Positions 1-12,268 are shown, numbered from the stretch's first letter. The stretch is 64,000 bases of DNA from Magnaporthiopsis rhizophila (GCA_003049465.1 PYSS01000141.1:27118-91117); one strand, 5' to 3'. Translations and numbers: made by a program. Notes: generated by a model not told the origin, from the letters alone.

Positions 1-1347
1 GATCGACAAGGGCATCCACCCCATCCGCATCGCCGACGGATACGACCAGGCCTGCGACATTGCCGTCGCCGAGCTGGACAAGATCTCGGATGTCATCGAG
101 TTCAGCCCTGGCGAGACGGCAAACCTGGTCAAGGTCGCGCGCACCAGCTTGGGCAGCAAGATCGTCTCCAAAGCCCACGACCAGTTCGCCAACATCGCCG
201 TCGACGCCGTGCTATCAGTCGCCGATCTCGAGCGCAAGGACGTCGACTTCGAGCTCATCAAGGTCGACGGCAAGGTCGGCGGCTCGCTCGAGGACACGCT
301 CCTGGTCAAGGGAGTCATCGTCGACAAGGACTTTTCCCACCCACAGATGCCGTCTGAGGTCCGCGACGCAAAGATCGCGATCCTGACGTGTGCCTTTGAG
401 CCGCCCAAGCCCAAAACCAAGCACAAGCTCGAGATCTCGTCGGTAGAGGAGTTCAAGAAGCTGCAAAACTATGAGCGCGAAAAGTTTATCGAGATGATTC
501 AGCAGATCAAGGACACGGGTGCCAACCTGGCCATTTGCCAGTGGGGATTCGACGACGAGGCCAATCACCTGCTGCTACAGAACGAGCTGCCCGCAGTCCG
601 CTGGGTCGGCGGTCCGGAGATAGAACTGATCGCAATCGCAACCAACGGCAGGATAGTCCCGCGTTTCGAGGACCTGAAGGCAGAGAAGCTAGGCACTGCA
701 GGGGTTGTGCGCGAGATGACTTTCGGCACGACGAGGGAAAAGATGCTCGTAATCGAGGAGTGTGCAAATACCCGCGCCGTGACCGTTTTCGTCAGGGGCA
801 GCAACAAGATGGTAAGTGCGACGTGATAGTTGATAGGTAGAGAACATGACTAACGCGTGCTTTTTTTACTAACTCGTTTACCCTGCAGCTTATCGACGAG
901 GCCCGTCGCTCTTTGCACGATGCACTCTGTGTAGTACGCAACCTGGTCCGCGACAACAGGGTGGTGTACGGCGGCGGCTCGGCCGAGATCGCATGCAGCC
1001 TCGCGGTCGAGGATGCAGCAGTTAAGACGCCCGGGTTGGAGCAGTACGCGATGCGGGCCTTTGCCGAGGCCCTTGACACCATCCCCATGACGCTGGCCGA
1101 GAACAGTGGTCTCAACCCCATCGCTACGCTGGCCGAGGTCAAGAGCCAGCAGGTCAAGTCCAAGGACGGCCGCGGGCGCCTGGGCGTCGACTGCATGGGC
1201 CGCGGCAGCAACGACATGAAGGAGGCCTTCGTCATCGACCCGCTCATCGGCAAAAAGCAGCAGCTCATGCTGGCCACGCAGTTGTGCCGCATGATCCTAA
1301 AGATCAACAACGTTATCGTGTCTGGCTCTGGCGAGGAGGATTTCTGA
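1..1347 (+). CDS. CCT5: CCT5, chaperonin TCP-1 epsilon subunit (3' part)
   Basis: One subunit of the cytosolic eight-membered TRiC/CCT chaperonin, which folds actin, tubulin and other proteins with ATP. The gene enters the window already open; the first full codon is at position 2. Exon 2..811, intron 812..888 (GTAAGT...CTGCAG), exon 889..1347 ending in TGA. The visible 422 residues cover the rest of the apical domain and the C-terminal intermediate and equatorial domains; about 120-130 N-terminal residues lie outside the window, judged from the usual family length near 550. Diagnostic stretches are VVYGGGSAEIACS, EALDTIPMTLAENSGLNPI and the end SGSGEEDF. It converges on REI1. Identity is secure; only the 5' end is missing. 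Confidence 0.96.
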
Positions 1348-1807
1348 CCACCTATGTAAAAGACGGAGTACCTATCTAGAAATGCTGGGTTTGACCTGTT
1401 GGCTGGAGTTGAACACATGATACCAAAACTGTGGAAAATAGGGCATCTATAGACTCAACGAACTAACGCTCGCCAGCGACGCGAATGTTTGGATTTGTAA
1501 GAGTGGACGACAACCACTGCCGCTCCCTAGACACCTCTTGAGCCGATTTACTTGACTTACACCCCCCACACAAAGGCAGGAGATCGCCGTCCTGTTTCCG
1601 TGGCGCGGAGAGCTTGTGTGCCTCGAAACGTAATGTTAAACCAACTCCTTTTAGCTGTGCTTTTTTATTTATTTAGTTTTTTTCATCTTGCATAATTTCT
1701 CATTTCTCCATGCGTAACGACGATTTCTTCCCACCCCCCTTCTCGCACAATCATTCAACCTCGCGGGTCCAATCTGGCTCTATGATGCAAAAAGTCGGAA
1801 CGTGGCG

Positions 1808-1852
<45 letters not shown>

Positions 1853-2025
1853 AATTAGGTGGGAACCTGAGCAAATGAAGCCACCCAGGCAAAGTGTAGA
1901 GTGTGTGGTTTCCTCCAAAGTTGATGCGCTAAGCCCTGGTAAGCCCTAACGCCAGGTGGACAACGGGATGTAGCCAGACAAGCCTCCGAGGGAGATTTGG
2001 CACACTTTGCCAGAGGGAGAAACGC
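1348..2025. other. Convergent 3' spacer between CCT5 and REI1
   Basis: Shared 3' flank of two convergent genes. It holds T-rich stretches around 1660-1690 and one pure run of 38 A at 1811..1848. No coding signal is seen; the small ORF running through the A tract encodes a polylysine artefact. Confidence 0.7.
1811..1848 (+). repeat. Poly(A) homopolymer, 38 nt
   Basis: An uninterrupted run of 38 A between two convergent genes. The length may not be exact, because homopolymers this long are error-prone in sequencing. It could be a slippage-expanded tract or the trace of a retroposed tail; no target-site duplication was recognised. Confidence 0.9.
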
Positions 2026-3786
2026 TTAGCCACCAAGCTTGGAGTAGTGGAAGTGCTTTTGGAAATTTGCGCGGCGGTTGTAGCGTGAGTCCATCTGCTG
2101 GGCATGGTCCTCCTCGCGGCTCCGCGCCTTACGTTCCATGCGCGCAACTTCGCGGACCTGAAGCTTCGTGAGCCCCGTGAGCCCCTTTTGCCCCTGACCG
2201 CTCGCGCGCCGGGTCATGACTGCAAAGTAATTTGTGTGGTTGACGCGCGCTATGCGCTTGAGGCCGTCCACGTCCATGTTCTCCAAGTCCTTCTTCTCAG
2301 CGAGCTCGAGGGCTTTCCGCTCAGCGCGCTCCTCCGCCGTGACAGGACGGTTGCGCAAGTTCTGGCGGTAGTAGCGTTGATACGTCCGGTGTCCAACGTG
2401 CTTGCCAGTCGGGAGATGTAGCTCGTACTCATCGTAGAATGCAGCATGGCTGTGCTTGTGAGCATGAGAGTGCCAACCATCCCTCTGATGGTGAGCACGA
2501 GTGTCGTGCGTGCTGTGGTGCGGGTGTTTGTCGAGGCGCTCGTACTGGTGGTAGTGGCGCTCTGCAGGGACAGCTGTGAGATCTTCCGAATCCAGGGACG
2601 AGGCGGAGCTGTCGGTCTCCCAGCCGTCGCCGTCGCCATCTTGCATGATCTCGTCACCATCCTCGCCGGTCACCGTGGTGCTGCGCTTCGCGCCTAGCTT
2701 CGCTCCACCGCTACGCTTGCTCTCGGCACCGGCCTCCTCACCAGGGTCCTCTTCCCCGTCCGAGTAGGTACTCCTGAAATCATAAAATTCGCCAATCTCG
2801 AGTTGTTCCTCCTCTGTTGTGTAGGGGATCCTACAGTGGGAAGCATCGCGCATGTGCGTTTGGACGGCGAAAGCGCTGACCTTGACTTTTTGGCAGACGA
2901 GGCACTCATGCAGCTCCCGGACACGCTTTTGTAGGGACTTGAGAAGCCCCTCTAGATCAACAAGGTATTGCTTCTCGGGGATGAACATGCCGTGGATACG
3001 TTCCATATGCGTGGCGTTGAGGGCGACAGTGGGCGACTCGTAGTTGCAGAAGAGGCACGACTTGATGGTGTATGTGACCTCGTCGGCCTTGGACGATTCG
3101 GCCGGGGTGGCGGAGCCGGAATTGGCCTCGTCTACCGCCTCCGATACGGGATGCTCCGACTTCCGCTGGCCCGCGGCAGAGAGGTGAGGGTTGGAGGGGC
3201 GCTTGACGGGAGACGGGCGCTCGGCATCGCCCTCCGAATCTCCGGCGACCTTTGTGTTTTTGATCCCCTCAATCACTTGACTGAATTCCGCCTCCGCATC
3301 CGAGTCCACGTCGATCTTGGGACGGTGGACGAGGGTGGGCTCGCCCAGTGAGAAGGTGGAGCCGATGATTGAGCCAGTCTCGTCTGCGGCCTTGGAGGAG
3401 TCTTTGGAAGAGGATGGACGGGAAGCGGCCTTTGCCTTGTGGTTCTTGCTGCCGAGATGGTTTTGGTACGCGTTCTCGCTGTAATACGTCTTTGCGCAGA
3501 CTTCGCAGGCACGCTCGAAGCCAACCTTGTCGGCCTCGGCACTGGTAGCGGCGCGGGCGAGCAGGACCTTCTCGTTGAAGATCTCCGAGGATATGGGAGG
3601 CAGGGAGGCGACGCGGCGCTTGAGGTTGTACCGGTGCCAGTCGCCCCTCATGTGGCTCTTTTGAAGCTCGATGTTCCTGAAGGCGACATGGCAGCTGTTG
3701 CAGGTGTACGGATGGCTCGCTGGCGCACCTATCTTAGAGGAGTCACCGGCGTCTGGGAGGCCGCGAGCGCTTGCAATCGTCGCCAT
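2026..3786 (-). CDS. REI1: REI1/ZNF622-type cytosolic pre-60S maturation factor
   Basis: Single-exon gene for 586 residues. In yeast, Rei1 acts late in cytoplasmic 60S maturation: it helps release the export factor Arx1 with Alb1 and probes the exit tunnel. The sequence shows a first C2H2 finger at about residues 29-51 (YTCNSC...H...H), a second at about 94-116 (CEVC...H...H), two further Cys/His pairs around 265-320 (CLFC...H, CLVC...H), and the conserved basic C-terminus ending RRANFQKHFHYSKLGG. The start at 3786 sits in a CGCCATGG context and gives the family-like N-terminus. Odd feature: a histidine-rich segment near residues 408-455 just ahead of the conserved C-terminal block. It converges with CCT5 and diverges from the HECT ligase. 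Confidence 0.93.
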   Translation of the reverse strand: MATIASARGLPDAGDSSKIGAPASHPYTCNSCHVAFRNIELQKSHMRGDWHRYNLKRRVASLPPISSEIFNEKVLLARAATSAEADKVGFERACEVCAKTYYSENAYQNHLGSKNHKAKAASRPSSSKDSSKAADETGSIIGSTFSLGEPTLVHRPKIDVDSDAEAEFSQVIEGIKNTKVAGDSEGDAERPSPVKRPSNPHLSAAGQRKSEHPVSEAVDEANSGSATPAESSKADEVTYTIKSCLFCNYESPTVALNATHMERIHGMFIPEKQYLVDLEGLLKSLQKRVRELHECLVCQKVKVSAFAVQTHMRDASHCRIPYTTEEEQLEIGEFYDFRSTYSDGEEDPGEEAGAESKRSGGAKLGAKRSTTVTGEDGDEIMQDGDGDGWETDSSASSLDSEDLTAVPAERHYHQYERLDKHPHHSTHDTRAHHQRDGWHSHAHKHSHAAFYDEYELHLPTGKHVGHRTYQRYYRQNLRNRPVTAEERAERKALELAEKKDLENMDVDGLKRIARVNHTNYFAVMTRRASGQGQKGLTGLTKLQVREVARMERKARSREEDHAQQMDSRYNRRANFQKHFHYSKLGG

Positions 3787-5428
3787 GGCTGAGGGCGGGC
3801 CAGTTGCGTGGCGCCAAAAGGCTGTGTGATTTGGCGAGGTGGGCGCGATGGCGAGTAAGTTGTGAGTCGGGCGAGGAAGGGAACAACGGCCGCGCGTTGA
3901 ACCTTAAGAGAGCGGCGGGATTTTATTCGAGGCAGGTGATGGACGACTGAAAGGGCTGCTTAGGAATGTGACGTTTTTGAGGGTCCCAGACGGACCGATC
4001 GGTACCTAACCGATGTCCAGTCGGGTATAGCGTCTGTCCTATCAAAAGGGCGCGGGTAGCTGACGGAGGCGGTGCCTTGGTCGGAATGGTGGGTGGCGTC
4101 CCACGGAGACTTCAATTGTGCGAACCGATCTTTCCAGAAGTCTTGGCTCGGTCCTGGTGATGGGTGTCTTGGGTGGCGGCGGAGGGAAAGGAGGGCTGTT
4201 TTGTATGAAGAAAAGACTAACCGTTTTTCTCGCAAAGGTGGGATGGGAGGGCTGCGGTTTGGTGATTTGGTGGGGTGTCACAAAACTAATGCCCACCTAA
4301 CTGGGGGCAGTGACAAACTCGACGTCACCTGGAACGCTTCAAAATTCGCCCCAACGTCACGCCCCTGTCAGGCCTTGGAGGTCTGTGGGGGCAGTCTCGC
4401 TGATAAATCGGGCAGTCGGGGTCCATTCTTTGGTGGTCGTCGTTTATCGTAGGTGTCGCTTCCGAGTGTCTTCCTAAAGTGAAGTAACTCTTTCCCATTC
4501 CCTCGCAGTTGCCAAGGCATGCTGGGAGTATTCGAGAGTTCCATTTAGGTACGGTTTCCCGTATCACATTTGAGACTGTCGGCTTCCGTGTTTCGTTTTA
4601 ACGGCGACGGCTCTCGGAGCTCTGCGTTTGCGCGGCTGACACAAGCGAACGGGCAGGGGTGTTGAATGGATTTTGTAGCGTCCCAATTTCTTGCCCAGCC
4701 CGTTCGCCCACGTCGCCAGTCTGGTGCCACTCGCTAAAAGAGCCAGACATCTTGTGCAGCCAGTCAGGATGGCAGCCGCAGCCCCAAGCGTGCAGTGCAA
4801 GGGCAAAAAGGCACACCACTGGGAGCCAACAGAAGCGAGAGGTGGGAAATCTAGATTTTCTTTCGATGCTGCACCATTTAGGCATTTACTCATCAAATAG
4901 TATTTTCTTATCTCGCCCCTCCTTGCTTCCATAGTCTGCTCTTTTTTCTCTGGCTTGCTTTTAATCTGTCCGTTGGTGATCCGCGGACGAGATTCCTTGC
5001 TTCGTGACCCAGGCAGGGCTTTCACGGGCAGGCTAGGGCCGTGCCTCGTTCTGTGTCGTGATCCATTTTTCACCACCCCAGCGCCTGCGCCAGCGATCCT
5101 GGTCCCACACAGAGGTGGCCGAATTATTTGCGACTGTCATCACCGCCCGCCCGCGCGAATCCATCTCCCCGTCCATCCATCCGTCCCGATTACACCGTCG
5201 ACCAGCCCGCCGCCCTTCCTCGCCCGCCACTGCCGAACCCACTGCCGACCTTCCGCCGAGCCGATACCGCAACATCGCCGTCAGCGGCGCGACGACTTCT
5301 CCGACCCCGACACCACCACATCCCTCGCGCGCACTCCTCACATGCGCCACATCCTCCGCGTTTCCTCGCCCCAGTCGCAAGGGGACAGCTGATTCTTCCC
5401 CCGAAGCCGACCCGCGACGGCCCTAGCG
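3787..5428. other. Divergent promoter region REI1 / HECT ligase
   Basis: 1.6 kb between two divergent start codons. The right-hand 400 bp (about 5050-5400) is rich in C and T with repeated CCCGCC/CCGCC words, typical of a fungal 5' leader. The reading frames here are short, overlapping and compositionally biased; I see no gene. Confidence 0.6.
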
Positions 5429-8400
5429 ATGACTCGTGATGTCCACCTTCGTGCCCCGGAACCCCAGGATGCGGACGACGCCGACCTACTTGCTGGCCTC
5501 TGGCAGACGGCTGCCTTTCCGCGGCTGCCTCGGGACGCACCAGCAGTGCTGCAAGATCTGGTAGAGGACGTCGAGAACCCCAGGCGGGTCTTCACCATCC
5601 AGCGCGCCAGCCGCCGTCACAACTTCCAGCTCCTTGTTCAAAAGTAAAATCAGCCCTGCGTTCCCCGCGATGTTGCCCGCCGTTTGTTGTCTGTCTATTG
5701 CTGACCCGTTGTCGTCTCGGACAGGTTCGTTGTACAGTTGCGCGACGGCTGTGGCTCGTCCACCTGCGAAACCCCCACTTGCTTCAGCTTTCGCAAGAGA
5801 AGCCTAGGCCGGGTACCCATCCGGCGCTACAACACCACCAGCGCCCGTACCATTGCCGTCTTCCTGGCCAGCCAGGACAACCCCGAGAGCGCCCTGTGCC
5901 CGTCCCTCCGGCCGCCCAAGACTGCACCAGCCGCTTTAGAATTTCTCCATTTCGCGACCAGGCGCCAAGGTTATGCTCGTAGCCTTCACCCGAAAGCCTA
6001 TCCGGGAGCCGCTCCCAGAGACTCCAGGCAAGGCCATGTCCGCGAGGGCATCCGAGAAGGAGCGACGCCTGGAGAAGCCGCTCATGAAAATATGAGGGCT
6101 CGGCGGGCGCCTGCAAAGTTCACAGTGGAGGAGAAACATGTCAACAAAGACCACAGGTCCTTCGCCGCCAACATGTTCGGTACTGTCGCCTTCAAGATGC
6201 TGGAATGGTTGACGCCTGCCAGCATGGATGAGATGTCGCGAAAGGCGCGAGAGTTTCACGGGCAGCCTCCTCCAGGTCGTAGTAGGGCCGTCGCAAGGGA
6301 GTCCAGATCACCCTTGCCCAGGACGGCTCCTGAGAACAAGCAGTCGGAATATGGTCCAAAGCCGCTCACAGTTCTTCCCGATGGTCACGTGCGCAGCGCA
6401 CAAGATGCTAAACCGCCTTCGACGGCTGCATCCGCGTCCGTGTCGGCTACCAGCTCAGCCTACACCTCTGCGACTACGTCATCGTCAGCATCGACGTCTT
6501 CTCCCCCGCCGTCCGCGACCGGAAGGCCGTCAGGAGAGCACCGGACAACCGATGCCGGCACTGACAGATCGAAAGGGGATAAATCGGTCTCTATGAACAG
6601 CCACCCCGCGCCCCAGTCCAGGCCGAGCAGCCAACGTCGTAATTCGAACGCTCGTGTTCGCACATCCTCCACTGCAAAGTCGAAACGAAATCTCTCCATC
6701 GACGCCTTCCCAAGTGAGCAAGGCGCGACTGACGACCTTTTTTCGACGCTCAAATCACCGCGTATACCTAGCCTAGCGCAGGAGAAGGGCTCGAGACCAT
6801 CGATAAAACCGGCAACCACAGCCATCCCGAGACCCATCTCCCAGCTGTCAAACGCAGGCATTCTCGACGGCGTCCCCCTCGAGACTATGCCACCTCCAAA
6901 ACCCAGCGCCACGGGGGATGTGCGGCCAAAGCCAGGTCGCGGCCAAAGCGACGGCAGTGAGGGAGGCAAGGCTGATAACCACGAGCGGCTTCCTCACTCC
7001 CCCGAGGCCAGTTCATCCTCGGACAGGTCGTTCTGCGAGGCATCGCAATCCGAAGTCGACGAGGCGTTCCGGCGTGCCTACAAAGTCTTCCTTCCCCAGT
7101 CCCTGGCTCGACTCAACCCGGAGATTGTGGATCTGTTTTGCGACATTCTGCAAGATGATGGCACGGCCGAGTCGCACCTTTTCGAGCCGAGATACGTCAT
7201 GCGATCCGACCCGGTCAGGGAGGGTGTGTCGCACAGAACGAAGCCGCTGCAGAGGAAAATGCCCTCGCCCATACCATATCCGGCGGACCTGCATTATCGC
7301 TGGATGATGTTTATCGAACAGACCTTCTTTTATGTGCTCAGCGACCCCCGCCGGCTCATCAAGTCCTTCACCAAGAAGGGCCAGCTCTTTGACTCGCAGA
7401 CTCTGTGGTACTGCATGCTGAGGATGAGCCGGGTGGCACCGACCGTCGTGATCCACAGCCTGTGGATGGCGGCCGAGGCCTTGTTTGTCCCGCCAAAGTC
7501 TGTTCAGTCCCTCAGGTCACCGAACGCGAGGCTGTTCCCCAAGCAGGAAAACACTCTGTCCGAGGCAGAGGCGGGCGCGCTGCTGTCAATATGCCTTCAT
7601 CTCTTGATCGCCGTTGCACCCGTGACGCTCAGGAAGGAGGAGCTACAAGACATGTCGCGCATCCGGTCGCACGGCTTAATCCTGGCCAGGACCGGCGCCG
7701 TCGCGAGGCAGTCTACCAAGCTATGTCTAGCTTACAACGATGCCCTATCAAACGACCTGGCGATCCGACTGGCCAGGAGGCTCTTCTCGGCCATTCAAAC
7801 GCGTGAATACTACAGCCAGATGGCGGCCGCCAACCTTGTCTCTGCGGACGGCCAGCCGGAAGAGTACGAAATCCTCACGCCGCTGTTCCAGCAACTCGAT
7901 TTCCTGAACGCCGACACGCTACACGGGCTTCTGTTTACTATCCAGAACCGGGCCGTGCACGAGATCCGGGCGCCCACGCTTCTCCTCGACTGGGCCAGGA
8001 ACATCATGCTCCTAGAGTGGGACGGACAGCCCGAGGTGCCAGGGGACGGGCCTTTCGGCGGCGCCCTGGCGTTGATCAAGGCTATGTGTAAGTTCGTCTC
8101 TATGGGAGGGTGTTTAAGTCGACAAGGCTAACATGAGAACAGATCACAAACGACGGCTTCTGGTCCTAGCAGACGGCCAGTTCCGTGCTGATTACTTCGC
8201 CGAACGCCTCGACGAGGTCGAGGTGCCTGTGTCGTGGCTGTCGTTCAAATCGAGCAAGCACAGATTACACCTGCTGGATTTCCCGTACATTTTCAGTCCA
8301 TCCAAGTTGGTGTCGTACTTCCGGTCCATCAACTTCTCCCGCATGAGCCGCTCGTTCGAGGAGTCTAGCTCGCTGCAGGAGCGCATGAACGCCATAATCC

Positions 8401-9647
8401 CCCCACGTGGCAATCTCATCATCAACCCCCATCACAAGCATGTCCTGCAAGACATGTTGAAGGCCGCATCGTCCAAGTACCTGGTCCTAAGTATCAGGCG
8501 GGACAGTGTATTGATGGATACGTTTGACCAGCTCTGGCGGAGGGAGGAGCGCGAGCTGATGCGGCCGCTCAAGGTGAAGCTCGGCGAGGAAACAGGCGAG
8601 GAGGGATTCGACTCTGGAGGAGTGCAGCAGGAGTTCTTCCGCATGGCCATGGCCGAGGCGCTCGACCCCGACTTTGGGCTGTTCACGGTTGACGAGCGCA
8701 CAAGGATGACCTGGTTCAACCCAGCGTCGCCAGAGCCGGACTTCAAGTTCGAGCTCATCGGTCTGCTCTTCTCTCTGGCCGTCTACAACGGGCTGACGCT
8801 CCCGGTCACCTTCCCCGAGGCCCTGTACTGCAAGCTCCTGGGCGAGCCCGTCACGGACCTGCACCACATCTCGGACGGGTGGCCGGACCTGGCGAGCGGG
8901 CTGACGACGCTGCTGGACTGGGACGAGAAGGACGGGGCGGTCGAGGACGTGTTTGCGCGCACGTACGAGTTCTCCATCTCGGTGTTTGGGGAACCGGTGT
9001 CGCGGGAGATGAAGAGCGGCAGCGAGGCGCGGTGGCCGTCGTTCCCGAGCAAGCACGCGTTCGGCGGGGTGTCGTCGGCGAGCGCGTCGGTGCCGCTCCA
9101 CGAGGGCAACCCGCAGGACGCACCGTTGGTGACACGGGAGAACCGCAACGCGTACGTGGCCGACTACATCCGGTACCTGACGGACGTGAGCGTGCGGCCA
9201 CAGTTCGAGGCTTTCGCGCGCGGGTTCCGGACGTGCCTGGGGGCCAAGGCGCTGACGCTGCTGACCCCGCGGCTGCTGCGGTCGGTGGTGGAGGGCGTGC
9301 AGGAGATCGAGGTGTCGGAGCTGCGGCGCCACGCGCGCTACGTCGGCTGGGACGCGTCGCACCGGACCGTGCGCGACTTCTGGTCCATCGTCAAGAAGTT
9401 CGACGACGGCATGCGGCGCAAGCTGCTCGAGTTCGTCACGGCCTCGGACCGCGTGCCCGTCGGCGGCATGAAGAACCTGCAGTTCGTCGTGCAGCGCAAC
9501 GGCGAGGAGGAGGGCGACGGCGGCCATCTGCCGACGGCGTACACCTGCTACGGCACGCTGCTGCTGCCGCAGTACCGCGATAAGGAGGTGCTGCGCGAGA
9601 GGTTGTGCATGGCGCTGGAGAACGCGCAGGGGTTCGGGTTTGCGTAA
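5429..9647 (+). CDS. HUL4: HECT-type E3 ubiquitin ligase with AZUL-like N-terminus (HUL4/E6AP-like)
   Basis: Transfers ubiquitin from an E2 to a catalytic cysteine and then to substrates. Three exons: 5429..5643, 5725..8087, 8143..9647; introns 5644..5724 and 8088..8142 (branch site GCTAAC at 8127). The product is about 1360 residues. A cysteine cluster right after the first splice (LRDGCGSSTCETPTC) resembles the AZUL zinc finger of E6AP-like ligases. Residues about 120-450 are Ser/Pro-rich and probably disordered. The last ~350 residues form the HECT domain (FDSGGVQQEFFRMAM, then SLAVYNGLTLPVTFP), with the active-site cysteine in AYTCYGTLLLP, codon 9546..9548, about residue 1328. The reading frame closes across both introns only with these splice sites. 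HUL4 is the best fungal name; other AZUL-HECT ligases are possible. Confidence 0.9.
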
Positions 9648-10801
9648 GGTCGACGTTTGGGTGTCAGCTTCTTTTTTACCTTTGAGCCTTTATTGTTTTG
9701 TTTTTCTCTCTCTTTCTACGCAAAGTATATATCAACGGTTACCCTATTCTTTTTTTTTTTCTTTTTTTTTTCTCCCTTAGCATTGGTAGCTAGATCACTT
9801 ACCATCCACGCAGCGCGCATTTTTCTAGCTAGACCGGGGAACAATCCCCCATAAAACAGGTGGAAAGAAAAGCTAACATGAGCTTGGTGACAGTCTTAAA
9901 AGTCTAGGTTCCCGGTTGACTGAAATATAATTTCTTTGTACCAATCCTTATACCCTCTGCCAGGCTTCAAGACTGATATAGTATTGAGTCTCGGCCGCGT
10001 TCATTGGCAGGGCCTCTAGCGGTTTTTGTGCAATGCAACGGTTCATTGGCTGGTTATCTTCGGTAGCTTCCTTTGCCCTTGAACTATGTGCATTGGCAAG
10101 ACTGTTGCGTCTCGGCCTCTTTTGACTGCCTAGGTAGGTAGGTAGATACACACGTAGACAGCAGCGGGATGTTGAAATCCGCAAACCAATGAGACTATCG
10201 CCGCCCACAAGAGCAGTAGCCAGAGACGTCCAATGAAAATGGAAGAGGGTCAATCTGCCAGGTTGGAGGGCCGGGGAGTAGGTGTGATCGATCGTGCGAA
10301 GCAGTATAGCTTTGCGAACCCCGATCAAGCGCAAACCCTGGACGCCGAGCCGAGCCGGGACCTCTGACCTTGAAAGAATCGCCCTGTTTCGTACCCAGTT
10401 CCAAGAAAAGCATATGAAAGGACTTGTGGGGGAAAAAACCAAAGCTGCGTGGGGGGGAGAAGGAAATTCGTGTTGTTGAAAACACAAAAAAAAAAAAAAA
10501 AAAAAGTCGGGAGACTCTGTGACAACTCCCTTTGTTGAGAAAGAAAGTTGCTCCGCCCAAAGCACGACATACCATAGGTACCTAGGTACCAAGGTGTACG
10601 TATGTGTATCCAGGTCAAGTGGGAAACTGACATTCCCCACATATTGGCCCGTGGACCTGGATATATGCAGGATAGAAACGTAGTGGGCAGATGTTGTCAT
10701 CTGCCGGGCTGTCAACGTCCACCAGTGTCAAGGGCAACCAACTCGCCCCTAGACCGATGTGTTTTCAGCAGCATGGGAGGCCGGGTGGGAAGGCCGCGGC
10801 C
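9648..10801. other. Convergent spacer, HECT ligase to 449-aa gene
   Basis: 3' flanks of convergent genes. It holds a T-rich tract (9750..9771, two T runs split by one C), a TAGG tetranucleotide repeat at about 10131..10146, a TAGGTACCTAGGTACC-like block near 10575..10590, and 20 A at 10486..10505. No gene seen. Confidence 0.6.
10486..10505 (+). repeat. Poly(A) homopolymer, 20 nt
   Basis: Uninterrupted run of 20 A in the convergent spacer; one of several such tracts in the window. Confidence 0.9.
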
Positions 10802-12268
10802 TTAGAGCGCACGGGGTTCCTCGTGCTCGTGGTGGTTGCGGCTGCTGTTGTCGCCGCCGCCGTGGAGTATGTCCCAGGCCTCCTCGAATTGTTTGCCGAG
10901 AAAGGTGCCGTAGCCGGCCCACGGACTAGCAGCAGCAGCACCGGCGGCGGTGAGGTTGGTTCCCGATCCCGAGGCCGAGGGTGGTGGTGAATAGGTGATG
11001 GGCAGGTTCCCGGCCGGCATGGCCGGGTCGCCGAGAGAACCGGTGGTGCTCATGACGCCGCCGCCGTCCCGCACGTGCAATCCCATAGCCGGCGGCGCGG
11101 GCGGCGTGGGATGCGGGTAGGGGGCTGGGGGAAGGTCTTGGGTGTCTGTTAAAAATCAAATCATCTTTCGTTAGCGATCCTCCCTTTTCCCTGGGTTGGC
11201 GGTGAGATGTGTGTGTGGGTGTATGTGTGTTTTTGTCTCTTTCGAGCTGGCTCAGCACTTACCCACTGGCATGCTATCCACACAACGAACACAGCTTGAC
11301 CCATGGTCCACAGACACATGGTTCTCTAGAGGGGTGACGGTGTGCTCATTGTCCTGGAGGGCCGGGAGGTAACCGAGCTTGACGGCATCCTTTCGGCATA
11401 AGAGCATGTCCAGGCCATGCGCGAGATCTCCGACAACGAGGGCGGCGACCTGACAAGGCTCGCTCGACTCCCTGCTGACCATCACGTTTGTGGAGCCTGG
11501 GCCGCCATGCTGCTCAAGGGCGGGGACCCACCGCAGGCCATTCCTCTCGAGATAATGCTTGGCGATAGACGTCAATGGCACCTCCGCTCGACCGTTGATG
11601 GCGGCGACGCAGGCCACCTCCCTGGCCGTGCAGCCTGCGTGATGACGGCCAGGCGTGCACTTGCCGTGGTGGGTTCCCGTCCGGACCCCTACGAACTTGA
11701 GGTCGAGCCCCATGCCGTGGTGGTAGAGGCCCTGCGGCTGCGGCTGCGGGGCCTGCGCTGGCATCGCCGTCGGGGCCTCGTCAGCTGTTCTGTCCCAGTC
11801 CTCAAGCCCGGGTTGCCAGCGCTTCAGAAACTCGGGATCGAACTCGACGGCGCCCGAGGCCGACGGCACCTCGGGCGCCGTCCCAGCGCCAGACATGCCG
11901 TAGGCATCGACGACCGTGGGATACATGGGGGCGGTCTGGGTGCCGTCCGGGGACAGGGGGGAAATGTTTGGTGTCTCTCCGACGGCGCGGTCTAACACGG
12001 TCGGGGCGGGAGCTAGGGGCGGGCCTATACCCCGGTCTTGGGGGTTGGCCGGGGCGGCTTCCGGAACAATGTTTCGAGGGCGCCCTGGGCCGTTTGGATC
12101 GTAGGGCTTCGACGTGCGTTTCGGCCTTTTAGCTCGACTGGGGGCCGCCGGCGACTGGCTAGTTGGGCAAGCCCGAGGGGTTGACGGCTGGCCAACGAGC
12201 AGCTGAGGTTGGTCAGGCTGGGGCGCCGGTGGCACTTTCCTGGCCCTCTTTCTTGGCGGCTCCGCCAT
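10802..12268 (-). CDS. Unrecognised 449-aa protein with basic N-terminus
   Basis: I do not recognise this family. Exon 1 is 11263..12268 and exon 2 is 10802..11145; the intron 11146..11262 has a GTAAGT donor and TTTTTAACAG acceptor and carries a CA/GT-type microsatellite. The start at 12268 was chosen over an upstream GTG in the same frame because it has a strong Kozak context (GTCGCCATGG) and begins MAEPPRKRARK, a likely nuclear localisation signal. Residues about 10-180 are Pro/Ala-rich and look disordered. Residues about 180-330 are more ordered and hold several Cys and His (GTHHGKCTPGRHHAGCTAREV). The tail is Gly/Ala/Pro-rich and ends in a His/Glu cluster. A nuclear role is inference from the basic motif only. 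Confidence 0.7.

Noticed and set aside
8487..9527. 346-codon open frame on the - strand
   Set aside because: Antisense to the HECT domain; Arg/His/Val-rich shadow frame.
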